DNA of 20,972 nucleotides, taken from NCBI GenBank assembly GCA_002387735.1, contig DGKJ01000017.1, positions 1 through 20,972 of the forward strand, read 5' to 3'. Below are positions 6,711 through 14,683 of this stretch, in pieces. The position numbers and the translations under genes were made by a program. Every line of letters starts with the position of its first letter. Position 1 is the first letter of the stretch. The DNA is from Bacteriovoracaceae bacterium UBA4573. Lineage in GTDB: Bacteria > Bdellovibrionota > UBA1018 > UBA923. The notes under the pieces are model-generated. The model was given only the letters and a program-made list of their open reading frames with translations. It was not told where the DNA came from and made no database searches.

Positions 6711-7639
6711 GCTCGGCTCAAAAAAAGATTCGCCGGTTCGCCAAGCTTCAAAGTGCCAAGTAAAATTCGAGACTTCGTTCGCAACTTTCTACTCGCCTCG
6801 GTTGCGCTTGCAACTTCCTGAAATTCACTTCTCGCAACTTCAAACATACCGGCCGAATAGGCCTCCGAAGCGTAATCGTATTTTCGTTTCCAGATTTGGC
6901 GCTGAATCGCTTTCGCTTGGTCGACATACCGAACGTCGGACTTCAATAGCTGGAATAAATCTAATAGTTCCTTCTTGGCTTGAACGGCAAATTTAAGGCT
7001 CGTGTTCTCGCCGTGCACCCGCCAATAAGCTACCGGGTGCGGTGTGTAGGCAAATTTCCAATTTTTGGCTATTTCGATCCATAGCGGATATTCGCCACAG
7101 GTTTTAAAACGACTGTCAAACGGAGTATTGTTCGGAAGCGCGCTTCGGCGAATCAAGGTGGCCGCCGCCCCTAGGAAATTCTCTTCGAACAAGGCATTTA
7201 ATACAGTTCCGCTCTCTCCTGAATTTTTTGCGCCCGATGCGAACTCTCGTCCCGTGCTCCACTCCACGTGCCGCACATCTCCGTAGGCGAGCCCGACTTC
7301 CGGGTCATCAAGAAGTGGCACCAACAGTTCAAGCTTACGGGCATGGTAAAAATCATCGGAATCGAGCAGTGCTACGTACTCGCCGCCCGCACGGCCCAAG
7401 GCCGCATTCCTCGTTCGCTCTTGGCCCAGATTGACGCCATTCGCATGTGCGTAAAGAGTTATCTTACCCGGATGGCGCTCCAAGTACTTTTGGGCCACTT
7501 CCATGCTCTTATCGGTTGAGCCGTCATCCCAAAGTATAAGTTCCCAATCGGTGTAAGTTTGGGCCAACACCGACTCGATTGCGTTAGCTACGAATTTTTC
7601 GTGATTATAAAGTGCCGTTAAAATAGAGACGCGAGGCAT
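6665..7639 (-). CDS. Family 2 glycosyltransferase
   Basis: Predicted 324 residues from the ATG at 7639; a TTG six bases upstream is an alternative start, and neither has a clear ribosome site. The N-terminal ~220 residues are a GT-A fold of family 2: MPRVSILTALYNHEKFVANAIESVL at the start, the nucleotide-binding WDDGSTD (37-43) and the metal-binding DSDD (93-96). A later ARVAYWRVHGENTS-like segment (PVAYWRVHGENTS) is typical of the acceptor side. The C-terminal ~80 residues are helical and basic with no membrane segment, so it is cytosolic or peripheral. It would transfer a sugar from a nucleotide sugar, probably to an envelope glycan; donor and acceptor cannot be told. Last gene of the fifteen-gene minus-strand run, 10 bases after the cNMP-binding gene. 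Confidence 0.92.
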   Translation of the reverse strand: MPRVSILTALYNHEKFVANAIESVLAQTYTDWELILWDDGSTDKSMEVAQKYLERHPGKITLYAHANGVNLGQERTRNAALGRAGGEYVALLDSDDFYHARKLELLVPLLDDPEVGLAYGDVRHVEWSTGREFASGAKNSGESGTVLNALFEENFLGAAATLIRRSALPNNTPFDSRFKTCGEYPLWIEIAKNWKFAYTPHPVAYWRVHGENTSLKFAVQAKKELLDLFQLLKSDVRYVDQAKAIQRQIWKRKYDYASEAYSAGMFEVARSEFQEVASATEASRKLRTKSRILLGTLKLGEPANLFLSRAKKRLWSIRNPRAGV

Positions 7640-7649
7640 ATTCAACGAG

Positions 7650-8063
7650 TCACTTCGGCTGGCCGTCGCCCCAACGACTAAATTCTTGTTCCATGGTTTT
7701 ATCGCAAATACGATTGCGTTTAACGATTTCGTCGGTGTCCCGCATGCGGTCAGCGATACTCCGAATCATCACGAGCAACCAACTCGGGAGTTTTTTCATT
7801 TCTCGCTCCAAGTGGGCCTGATTAAGCGTTAAAATTTTCGCATCAGTCGCACACTCGGCCGACGCAGAACGCGGTTTGCCGTCAAAAAATGAAAGTTCTC
7901 CAACAAATTGCCCAGCGTGAACCAGCGCAATTGGTAACTTCCTACCGTCACATTCTTTAAATATTTTTACGACCCCTGTTTGAACAATATAGAGATCTTT
8001 TGAGTTCTCACCTTCATGAAAAAGAACATCGCCCTTCTTGTACTCGACAAGTTTTTCGTCCAA
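7650..8063 (-). CDS. Stand-alone cyclic nucleotide-binding domain protein
   Basis: Predicted 137 residues, a single CRP-type cNMP-binding beta-roll plus a helical tail, with no helix-turn-helix. The start is a TTG with GAGGAG six bases upstream. Visible are YKKGDVLFHEGENSKDLYIVQTGVVKIF (8-35) and the phosphate-binding cassette FVGELSFFDGKPRSASAE (53-70). In characterised members the Glu and Arg of this cassette hold the ribose and phosphate; here both are present (Glu56, Arg65), so nucleotide binding is plausible. Lacking any output domain, it would have to act by contact with a partner protein. It sits 20 bases after tig and 10 before the glycosyltransferase gene, so one of the latter's products or an envelope regulator are candidate partners, but nothing in the sequence proves that. 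Confidence 0.92.
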   Translation of the reverse strand: MDEKLVEYKKGDVLFHEGENSKDLYIVQTGVVKIFKECDGRKLPIALVHAGQFVGELSFFDGKPRSASAECATDAKILTLNQAHLEREMKKLPSWLLVMIRSIADRMRDTDEIVKRNRICDKTMEQEFSRWGDGQPK

Positions 8064-8069
8064 TGCTCT

Positions 8070-8075
8070 CTCCTC
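8070..8075 (-). promoter_or_regulatory. Ribosome binding site fixing a TTG start for the cNMP-binding gene
   Basis: On the minus strand GAGGAG lies six bases before the TTG at 8063. No ATG or GTG occurs in frame nearby at the N-terminal end of the conserved domain. Confidence 0.7.
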
Positions 8076-8083
8076 GCGTAGAA

Positions 8084-9409
8084 CTACTTTTTCTTCTTAC
8101 CCTCGTCCTGAATTTTAACCTGGCTCAACGCATAATCAACCGTTCGTTCTTCCCGTAAACGAAATTTTAGCTGACGCAATGAGTCTTCGTGAGATTCATA
8201 CATCTTCCGAATTTCTTCGGGCGAAGACTTCATCGGTTCGGCCATTTTTGCGAATTCGACATCCAAGTCAGCATCTGTAACTTTAATATCCTGCTGTTCG
8301 GCGATTTTTTGAAGTATCAATGCAGCTTTAACTTGCTCGCCGGCTCGTGTTTCAAGCTCTTTGGAATTTTTTTCCAAATAGTCCCGAATCATTTTTTCGG
8401 TGAAACCTTGGCGTTTAAGAACATTAAAGTTCTCGCGCATTAGGTGTTCTGACTGAGTTCGAACCAACGCAGAAGGTACTTCGAAGGTATTTGCATCAAT
8501 CAACGCCTTGAGCAGATTTTCTTTGATCGCCTCTTTTGAGTTTTTTGCGCGTTCCTCTTCTAGGCTCTCAACCACTTTTTTCCGGAGCTCTAAAGCAGTT
8601 TCACACTTAAACTTCTTAGCGAACTCATCATCCAACACGGGAACAACCTTCATTTTAAATTCATGAAGCGTAACAGAAAAAGTTACGATTTTCCCCGCAA
8701 GCACCTTGTCGGTGAAGTCCGCAGCAAAAGTAACCGGAAATTCTTTGGTCTCTCCGACCTTCATTCCAGTAACACCCGCTTCGAATTCTTCCATAAACTG
8801 ACCGGCACCTAATTCGAGGGTGCGTTTTTCAGCTTTTAAGCTGTCTAATTTGCGGCCGTCCGGCAGTGTACCCTCGAACGAAATCAACAGCGTATCACCG
8901 GTTTTGGCGCCCGGACCACTGGCATCGCGTTCGTCGGTCACCAACTCTGCGTGCGACTCACGAATGCGTGACAAAGCATTTTCTACGTCTTCATCGGTTA
9001 CTTCACTTGATTGGCGGACAACTTTTAACTTGGTGAGGTCGCCAATTTTAATTTCAGGATATACTTCAACTCGCGCCACGAAAGTTACGGGTTCTCCGTC
9101 TTTGAGTTCAGCATTCGACTTGGCCTCAATCTCGGGCATACCAACAGCTACGATCGAGTGTTCTTCAAGTGCCTTCACATAACTGTCGCGCACGACTTTC
9201 GAAAATACTTCAGACTTCACGTCGCTCAAGAAATATTGTTTCAAAACCGGAACAGGCACTTTCCCTTGTCGGAAGCCTTTGATCTTCGCGGTTTTTTGAA
9301 GCGAATCAAACTGACGGTCCATGTAGTCCTTAACGGACTCGGCCGATATGGAGATGGTTAATTGCCGTTTAATCGGCGACGTATTTTCGACTTTGCATTC
9401 ATAATTCAT
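8084..9409 (-). CDS. tig: Trigger factor, ribosome-associated chaperone and prolyl isomerase
   Basis: A 441-residue trigger factor of normal length. It binds the ribosome near the exit tunnel and shields nascent chains. The N-terminal domain carries the ribosome-docking signature GFRQGKVP (45-52). The FKBP-type isomerase domain spans about 165-250 (GDTLLISFEGTLPDGRKLD ... MEEFEAGVTGMKVGETKEF). The C-terminal helical cradle follows and ends in a lysine-rich tail GKKKK. In many bacteria clpP and clpX follow tig; here the next genes are a cNMP-binding protein and a glycosyltransferase. It lies 42 bases downstream of truA with no terminator visible, so read-through from the long upstream operon is likely, though an own promoter cannot be excluded. 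Confidence 0.98.
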   Translation of the reverse strand: MNYECKVENTSPIKRQLTISISAESVKDYMDRQFDSLQKTAKIKGFRQGKVPVPVLKQYFLSDVKSEVFSKVVRDSYVKALEEHSIVAVGMPEIEAKSNAELKDGEPVTFVARVEVYPEIKIGDLTKLKVVRQSSEVTDEDVENALSRIRESHAELVTDERDASGPGAKTGDTLLISFEGTLPDGRKLDSLKAEKRTLELGAGQFMEEFEAGVTGMKVGETKEFPVTFAADFTDKVLAGKIVTFSVTLHEFKMKVVPVLDDEFAKKFKCETALELRKKVVESLEEERAKNSKEAIKENLLKALIDANTFEVPSALVRTQSEHLMRENFNVLKRQGFTEKMIRDYLEKNSKELETRAGEQVKAALILQKIAEQQDIKVTDADLDVEFAKMAEPMKSSPEEIRKMYESHEDSLRQLKFRLREERTVDYALSQVKIQDEGKKKK

Positions 9410-9451
9410 AGACGAACGTTCATATCGACTTTAGGGATTGGGGTCAACGCT

Positions 9452-10216
9452 CTAGTAAAGGACGTCCCACAACCAAAGCCCATGGGGGGGGGCCGTAGAG
9501 CCCGCCTGGTTTCGCTGGCCACTTATTAGAGCCCGAGCAATCGAATCAACGGGAGCCTTGCCGGCCCCCACTCGAACCAGGGAACCCACCATGATCCGCA
9601 CCATATTTTTAAGAAATCCCTGACCTACCACCTTAAAATAGCCCAAACCAGTATTCCCACCAAACCCCGGGACAACGAGCGTACCCCACTCGAAACTCTC
9701 GATGGTTCGGACCGTCGTTTTGGCACTATGATCCGCGGCGGCGAAGGCTTTGAAATCGTGTCGTCCCACAAATGCCTGCCCTGCTTGCGCCATCGCATTC
9801 CAGTCGAGAGGAAATCGTAGATGCCAACTGTAACGGGCCAGCACCGGGTTTTGAACGGGCTGGGGATTAATGAAGTAAACGTACATTTTTTTTTTGGCAT
9901 CTCGCAGAGCATGAAAGTGATCGGGCATGATTTCGGCCTTCAAGATCCGTATATCGCTCGGCAATAAGCTGTTGAGCGCGCTTTGGAGCGCCTCGGTGTG
10001 TTCCCATTTTTCGGGTAAATTGGTATGAACGGCCTGAACTCGCGCGTGAACTCCAGCATCAGTTCGCCCTGAAGAAAACACCGAAACTCGAACGTTCGCG
10101 ATCTTTGAAAGAGTCTGCTCAAGTGTACTCTGAACTGTAGTTTGACCAATTCGCTGGCGCTGAAAACCGTGATAAGCAGTTCCGTCGTAGGAAAGTGTTA
10201 TTCTAAATCGCTTCAT
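9452..10216 (-). CDS. truA: tRNA pseudouridine(38-40) synthase TruA
   Basis: A 254-residue TruA, the usual length, which isomerises uridines 38-40 in the anticodon arm of many tRNAs. The catalytic Asp53 lies in the family signature FSSGRTDAGVHA (47-58). Also seen are LSYDGTAYHGFQRQ (8-21), the FHALRDAKKKMYVY segment, GRHDFKAFAAADHSAKTTVRTI and FLKNMVRIMVGSLVRVG near the C-terminus. The ATG directly abuts the TAA stop of the preceding gene and no ribosome site is evident, so translation is probably coupled to that gene. It therefore shares a transcript with the membrane-lipid genes upstream. Confidence 0.98.
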   Translation of the reverse strand: MKRFRITLSYDGTAYHGFQRQRIGQTTVQSTLEQTLSKIANVRVSVFSSGRTDAGVHARVQAVHTNLPEKWEHTEALQSALNSLLPSDIRILKAEIMPDHFHALRDAKKKMYVYFINPQPVQNPVLARYSWHLRFPLDWNAMAQAGQAFVGRHDFKAFAAADHSAKTTVRTIESFEWGTLVVPGFGGNTGLGYFKVVGQGFLKNMVRIMVGSLVRVGAGKAPVDSIARALISGQRNQAGSTAPPHGLWLWDVLY

Positions 10217-12451
10217 TTAAAATTCGAAGCCAAGGCCCGCGTAGACGGCATCGTAATTGAAATCGACAGCGCCACTAAAGCTTCGAGCTTTTTCCCACTG
10301 GAGCGTCAAATAGGTATGTAATACGTCATAGGCGTCGTACCTAGACCAGGCGTCTTTGCGAGTGATCCAATCGAGATTCAAGGACCCACCAACGATCACG
10401 CTAGTGCCTCTGGAAAGTGCCTTACGTGTGGGTTTTTGATCGTCCCGTGATTCAATCATTGGCGTCATTACTCCGGAAACATGCACATACGGAACAATGA
10501 ACCGCGCCAAAAGAAAACGGTAGCCAACACCTAAGCTCACGGGAAAGGCAGTAAAACGAAACTTTGTATCGTCGGACCGCACTTGACGACGAGTAAATAT
10601 ACCCCGACCACGAGCCACAAAAACTTTAAGATGACTTACCAACCCTAATGCGCCAAATGTACGATCGCGCAGTAGTTGGTGTTCGTAGTATAAATCGACA
10701 CCTGGAACATATTTGCTTTTGGTTTCGTACACCGAATTAAATTGATTAGCCTGAATGGAGTTTGAATCAACGTCGAAATCGCTCGAAGTTAAGATCGACA
10801 ACCCCGCGGCTCGATTAACCGACCCACGATATTTTGGCTCAAGTTCTTTTCCTTTTTTAACGCTCTCTATATAAGGTTGAACACCCTGACTGCTCGGGGT
10901 TGACGCGCTTTTGCTGGATTCCTCGGCCCGTGCCTTGCTTTGAAGTTCGTCGATATAAGGCTGAACGGCTTCGGTGTTACCTGTTGGATAGGGTGTCGCT
11001 TGCGGTACCGCTATCGGTTCCGCCACTTCGGCTATCGATTCCGTTTCGGGATCGGGTAAATTATATTTTTTTTTAATACTGTCGATGTAGGGCTGAATGG
11101 TTTCGGCCTTGGCAGATTTAACTCCAAACTCCAACTTCTTTAGTCGCTGCCACGTGTAGGTCAAATGCTCTTTTAACCATAGCACCGCGGACGCACCAGT
11201 AACGAGCGGCAGTAGTGCCGTACGCACGGCAGCTCGCGCCCAAGGTCTGCTTTTTAACCACTCGGCCTTCTTTGGACTCCAACTATAGTACCAATTTACG
11301 AAACTCGTACCGAGGGCTGTTTTCAACAAAATTCGGTCTCGAAACTCACGCAAGGTGTTCACACGAGGGTGCCACTCGTCACCGAAAGCAGCGGTTGCGA
11401 TAAAACAGCCATTTTTCTGTAAAAATCCGTCGATTCTTGAAGGAGTTACGCATGCCCGCGAACTATCAAGATTGTCCGGTAAGTTGGCGCTCCAAGTGGA
11501 GTCGGTAGCCACTAATCCGCCCTTGTTCACATAACCCAGACTCACGCAGTATTGAGTGTCGTTTTCCAGACCATCAATCGAAATTGCCGAGGCAGAAGTA
11601 CCAATTGCCCTTTGAAAACCGCCCCCCGCGGGTAGCGAGTTCGAAAGCGTCACTGTAGTAGAGCTTTTTGTACCGTAGGCTACCACCTGCGAAATCCCAA
11701 ATGGATCACTCGGCGCAGAAGTGCGATTTGTGATCGTCAACCTCTCGTCACCTGGTCGCAAGTCGAAGTCGAGCGTGGGTTCAATTAACGCGCCCGAGGC
11801 ATGCGGCGGACAATCCACTAAGCGTATTGTCACATCTTCCGCGTCTTCGTCGTCTGTGTCCGAGAACGCTTGACCTTCGCGAATAACCCCTATTCGAAGT
11901 GTGATCGATGGTTGATTCGCAGCGAGGCCGGGTCGACAGTTGGTGGTCGCGCCCCAAATAGCGGGCAGACCGCAAAGTCCGTACGAACCTGCGCCGTTAT
12001 CAGGCAAGCTAAGCCCAATTAACTTACGCGCATTCTCAGTATTGCCGTAGTTGACTTCATGCCCCGTCACTCCGTCGTTGTAGCCTGCGCCCTGATCATT
12101 TAAGGCAACCGGAGTGTTTGACGAAACCAATTCCACCCGAATGGAAAGATCCCCGGAATTTACGGTGGTTCCCGTGGAGCCTGTGTAAATTTCACTGAGC
12201 GAGCTGGTCGCGGTCACGTAAAATAAAACTTCTCCGGTTGTCGGATCAATCGGGGTTAGACTCGAAGGGTAGGTGCGAGAATTATTGCAGTTGTCCGCGG
12301 CCGCTCCGATGACTGGAAAATAAATATACCTGGTGCTTCCAACTTCTTCGTCAGTGGCATGCCCCACTGGTTCGAGCGAAACAGCACCTGCAATTTCGCT
12401 CGTTAAAATCCCCAAAAATAGTAGTGGTACTAAACGCAAGATCCGTGTCAC
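10217..12451 (-). CDS. Secreted CFI-box protein with QPYI repeats and C-terminal beta-barrel
   Basis: Predicted 744 residues from a GTG that overlaps the pssA stop (GTGA). A signal peptide covers ~1-23. Residues ~24-345 are extracytoplasmic, Thr/Ser/Gly-rich, with six cysteines and a fibronectin-III-like piece near 290-310 (SIDGLENDTQYCVSLGY). At 349-356 stands CFIATAAF, followed by LREFRDRILL and, around 404-425, a hydrophobic segment. This is the arrangement of the CFI-box domain, which in the proteins I know of sits at the C-terminus. Here it is internal. A linker with three copies of QPYI[DE] (453, 497, 525) leads into ~200 residues with amphipathic strands ending in YAGLGFEF, as expected for an outer-membrane barrel. 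Function unknown. Its tight coupling to pssA upstream and truA downstream suggests stable co-expression with phospholipid synthesis. The domain limits and the barrel are inference. Confidence 0.88.
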   Translation of the reverse strand: MTRILRLVPLLFLGILTSEIAGAVSLEPVGHATDEEVGSTRYIYFPVIGAAADNCNNSRTYPSSLTPIDPTTGEVLFYVTATSSLSEIYTGSTGTTVNSGDLSIRVELVSSNTPVALNDQGAGYNDGVTGHEVNYGNTENARKLIGLSLPDNGAGSYGLCGLPAIWGATTNCRPGLAANQPSITLRIGVIREGQAFSDTDDEDAEDVTIRLVDCPPHASGALIEPTLDFDLRPGDERLTITNRTSAPSDPFGISQVVAYGTKSSTTVTLSNSLPAGGGFQRAIGTSASAISIDGLENDTQYCVSLGYVNKGGLVATDSTWSANLPDNLDSSRACVTPSRIDGFLQKNGCFIATAAFGDEWHPRVNTLREFRDRILLKTALGTSFVNWYYSWSPKKAEWLKSRPWARAAVRTALLPLVTGASAVLWLKEHLTYTWQRLKKLEFGVKSAKAETIQPYIDSIKKKYNLPDPETESIAEVAEPIAVPQATPYPTGNTEAVQPYIDELQSKARAEESSKSASTPSSQGVQPYIESVKKGKELEPKYRGSVNRAAGLSILTSSDFDVDSNSIQANQFNSVYETKSKYVPGVDLYYEHQLLRDRTFGALGLVSHLKVFVARGRGIFTRRQVRSDDTKFRFTAFPVSLGVGYRFLLARFIVPYVHVSGVMTPMIESRDDQKPTRKALSRGTSVIVGGSLNLDWITRKDAWSRYDAYDVLHTYLTLQWEKARSFSGAVDFNYDAVYAGLGFEF
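10868..11095 (-). repeat. Three QPYI[DE] repeats in the linker of the CFI-box protein
   Basis: The encoded motifs are IQPYIDSIKKKYN (QPYI at 11095-11084), VQPYIDELQSKAR (10963-10952) and VQPYIESVKKGKE (10879-10868). Spacing is 44 and 28 residues, with Pro/Glu/Ser/Thr-rich filler between. Codons differ between copies, so the repeats are conserved at protein rather than DNA level. Confidence 0.8.
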
Positions 12452-13227
12452 TTCGGCAGGGTCCCTTTCGCTTCAAACTCCGCAGCTACTTTTTTATTTG
12501 CGCCAGTCAACGAATACAGGTGAATGCTTACATTGGCCAACGTGTAGAGCAAACACATTCCGAAAAGTGTCACTTCGGGGCGAATCGCAATTAAAACTAT
12601 GGTTAAGATCACTACCGCTAAGACTCCGAACGAGTTTCCGCGATTCATTTTAAATTCTTTAAATGACGAAAATCGAATGCTGCTAATCATAAACGATGCT
12701 TGAGTCAACATGAGCGCCAGCAAAAAGGGGGGCCGATGAAACGCGAACTCCATGTCTTGGTAGAACAATATTGCACTAGCTACCGTAGCCGCTGCCACGG
12801 GACTCGGAAGACCCTGAAAGTACTTTTTTGGAATCGTATCGGCCGACACATTAAATCGTGCAAGTCTAAGCGCGGCACAAACCACGTAAACAAATGCGGC
12901 CAACCAGCCCAGCCTTCCATAGGGCTGCAAACACCACAGATAACCAACAAACGCTGGAGCGATTCCGAATGAAGTCAGATCCGAAAGCGAATCGTACTGT
13001 ACCCCAAAATTACTTGTCGCGCGGGTCAGGCGTGCAACTCGCCCATCCATGGAATCAAAAAGGATTGCGATAATAATAGACCAAGCCGCATTGATGAAGT
13101 TCCCGTTAAAGGCTGCGATTACTGCGTAAAAACCGCAAAGTAAGTTCGCAGTGGTAAAGAGATTTGGAAGCAAATAAACTCGTCGTCGCGGTCGAGCATC
13201 TCTTTGAACTTCCTGTGAATCTTGCAT
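12448..13227 (-). CDS. pssA: CDP-diacylglycerol--serine O-phosphatidyltransferase
   Basis: A 259-residue integral membrane enzyme that joins serine to CDP-diacylglycerol to give phosphatidylserine. The CDP-alcohol phosphotransferase signature is complete: D61-G62-x2-A65-R66-x8-G75-x3-D79-x3-D83. YLLPNLFTTANLLCGFYA (18-35) just before it is typical of the PssA branch. About six to seven hydrophobic helices follow. Two bases separate it from psd, which performs the next step, and its stop overlaps the start of the CFI-box gene by four bases. The substrate assignment to serine rather than glycerol phosphate rests on the N-terminal motif and on the neighbouring decarboxylase. Confidence 0.96.
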   Translation of the reverse strand: MQDSQEVQRDARPRRRVYLLPNLFTTANLLCGFYAVIAAFNGNFINAAWSIIIAILFDSMDGRVARLTRATSNFGVQYDSLSDLTSFGIAPAFVGYLWCLQPYGRLGWLAAFVYVVCAALRLARFNVSADTIPKKYFQGLPSPVAAATVASAILFYQDMEFAFHRPPFLLALMLTQASFMISSIRFSSFKEFKMNRGNSFGVLAVVILTIVLIAIRPEVTLFGMCLLYTLANVSIHLYSLTGANKKVAAEFEAKGTLPK

Positions 13228-13229
13228 TC

Positions 13230-13943
13230 TTATTCCCCGAAGCGTGCTAGCTTTGTTTCCCCTGCAGTTGTGCGGTCTCCCACGTTCACCAATATTTCCG
13301 AATTCAAAGGAAGCATTACTTCCATTCGAGACCCGAATCGAATCATTCCGTAGCGTTCACCTCGCGAAAGTGGAGTGCCTTTTTCGACATAACAAACAAT
13401 TCTACGTGCAACAAAACCTGCTATTTGGCCAAAAGCAACTTTTTGCCCGCGATCGGACTTCATGATCAGCCAATTGTTTTCGTTTTCTTCGGAAGCCTTA
13501 TCGAGATCGGCCTTAAAAAATTTCCCAGAGTTGTACTGAACGCCCTCGACGACTCCAGTAATTGGCGCTCGATTGACGTGAACGTCCATGGGCGACATAA
13601 AGATACTGACTTTTCTTGCCTTCTCAGCCCCAATGCGATTTCCGGAAACTTCGGTTACGGAAAGCACACGACCGTCGGCCGGCGAAATGACGGCGCGAGG
13701 GTCATCGGTTGGGGTTTTTCGATTGGGATTCCGATAAAACCAAATACAAAAAGCAGTGAAAACCCCGAATACGAACGTACCCGTCGCAGCTGCCCAACGA
13801 GCACCAGCGCCCACATCGCTAGTACCACTTACGGCGGCCTTCCAAATCATGGCGCTCGAGAGCGTGAGTAATAACGCCCCAAAAATATAAGGAAATCCTT
13901 CGATCTGAACCGGAAGTCGGTGGTTTTTTAGTATTGAAGCCAT
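13230..13943 (-). CDS. psd: Phosphatidylserine decarboxylase proenzyme
   Basis: A 237-residue proenzyme that decarboxylates phosphatidylserine to phosphatidylethanolamine at the inner membrane. The length matches the short, archaeal-type Psd class rather than the ~320-residue enterobacterial form. Two hydrophobic segments at ~17-35 and ~52-70 anchor it. Conserved pieces are SPADGRV (87-93), SIFMSPMDVHVNRAP (113-127, with the active-site His122) and MIRFGSRMEV. In this family the chain cuts itself at the Gly-Ser bond, making Ser205 the N-terminal pyruvoyl group. The ribosome site GAGG is eight bases before the ATG. A 36-base gap to tsaB upstream shows no terminator. Confidence 0.97.
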   Translation of the reverse strand: MASILKNHRLPVQIEGFPYIFGALLLTLSSAMIWKAAVSGTSDVGAGARWAAATGTFVFGVFTAFCIWFYRNPNRKTPTDDPRAVISPADGRVLSVTEVSGNRIGAEKARKVSIFMSPMDVHVNRAPITGVVEGVQYNSGKFFKADLDKASEENENNWLIMKSDRGQKVAFGQIAGFVARRIVCYVEKGTPLSRGERYGMIRFGSRMEVMLPLNSEILVNVGDRTTAGETKLARFGE

Positions 13944-13979
13944 GACAGTTACCTCGCTCGATTTGATTGCGAGAACTTA

Positions 13980-14678
13980 TCAATTTTGATCAGACTTATC
14001 AAGCTTCGCCTCGGCGGCCGAAGGTCGAACGTAGTTGGCGTGAACATCAAGATGACTGACCCCACGCGGCGTTTTGGTCATGGCCTCGCTAACTGCTTTT
14101 GCGAGTCCCTGCGCTTCAATCTCCGAATTCTCGAGCTCTAGCACTGTTCCTTCGGGAAAACTTCCGCGCAACTCGGCCGCGTAAACCAACGCTCCGTTTC
14201 CAACAAAGATGTAACTTTTTCCAGCAAACTGACCTTGAGCCCACGACCCCACAGCCTCTGGCGCCAGAGAACGATCGACCCAATCGCCGTTTTCTTCGGC
14301 GCCGACAAATACACTTTTTTGGTAGGCGTTTACGATCGGAATGACTTTCTGCGACGAGTTCGCACTATACGAATACGCGAGCGCTTTAAGCGAAGAAACC
14401 CCTTGCATGGGTTTTCCAAGAGCCTGCGCCAGTGCCTTTACGGTGGCCAGCGCTACTCGAATACCTGTAAAAGAGCCGGGCCCTACGCCACACGCGAAAA
14501 GATCGACATCTTTTAGGGAATAGTTATTGTTTTCGAGAGTCTCGTGTAACAGCGTTAGCAAGCCTTCGCTATGAACCACGGAGGTTGAACCCGCGTTCTG
14601 GGCAAAAACAGTGCCGCGCTCATCGCAAAGAACGACTACGCCACGAATTTGAGAGGCATCAAGTGCCAGGATTAGCAT
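13980..14678 (-). CDS. tsaB: tRNA t6A biosynthesis protein TsaB
   Basis: A 232-residue ASKHA-fold protein that pairs with TsaD (and TsaE) to make threonylcarbamoyladenosine at position 37 of ANN-reading tRNAs. It begins MLILALDAS, followed by HSEGLL (36-41), and carries the family signature GVGPGSFTGIRV (64-75) with LGKPMQGVSSLKALA just after. It lacks the metal-binding HxxxH motif of TsaD, as expected for TsaB. Five bases separate it from rseP. A position between an envelope protease and phospholipid genes reflects operon packing rather than a shared pathway. Confidence 0.96.
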   Translation of the reverse strand: MLILALDASQIRGVVVLCDERGTVFAQNAGSTSVVHSEGLLTLLHETLENNNYSLKDVDLFACGVGPGSFTGIRVALATVKALAQALGKPMQGVSSLKALAYSYSANSSQKVIPIVNAYQKSVFVGAEENGDWVDRSLAPEAVGSWAQGQFAGKSYIFVGNGALVYAAELRGSFPEGTVLELENSEIEAQGLAKAVSEAMTKTPRGVSHLDVHANYVRPSAAEAKLDKSDQN

Positions 14679-14683
14679 AGCGC

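Noticed and set aside
13980..14678. The tsaB gene as a second tsaD or a glycoprotease
   Set aside because: It lacks the TsaD HxxxH metal site and is only 232 residues long, which is TsaB-like.
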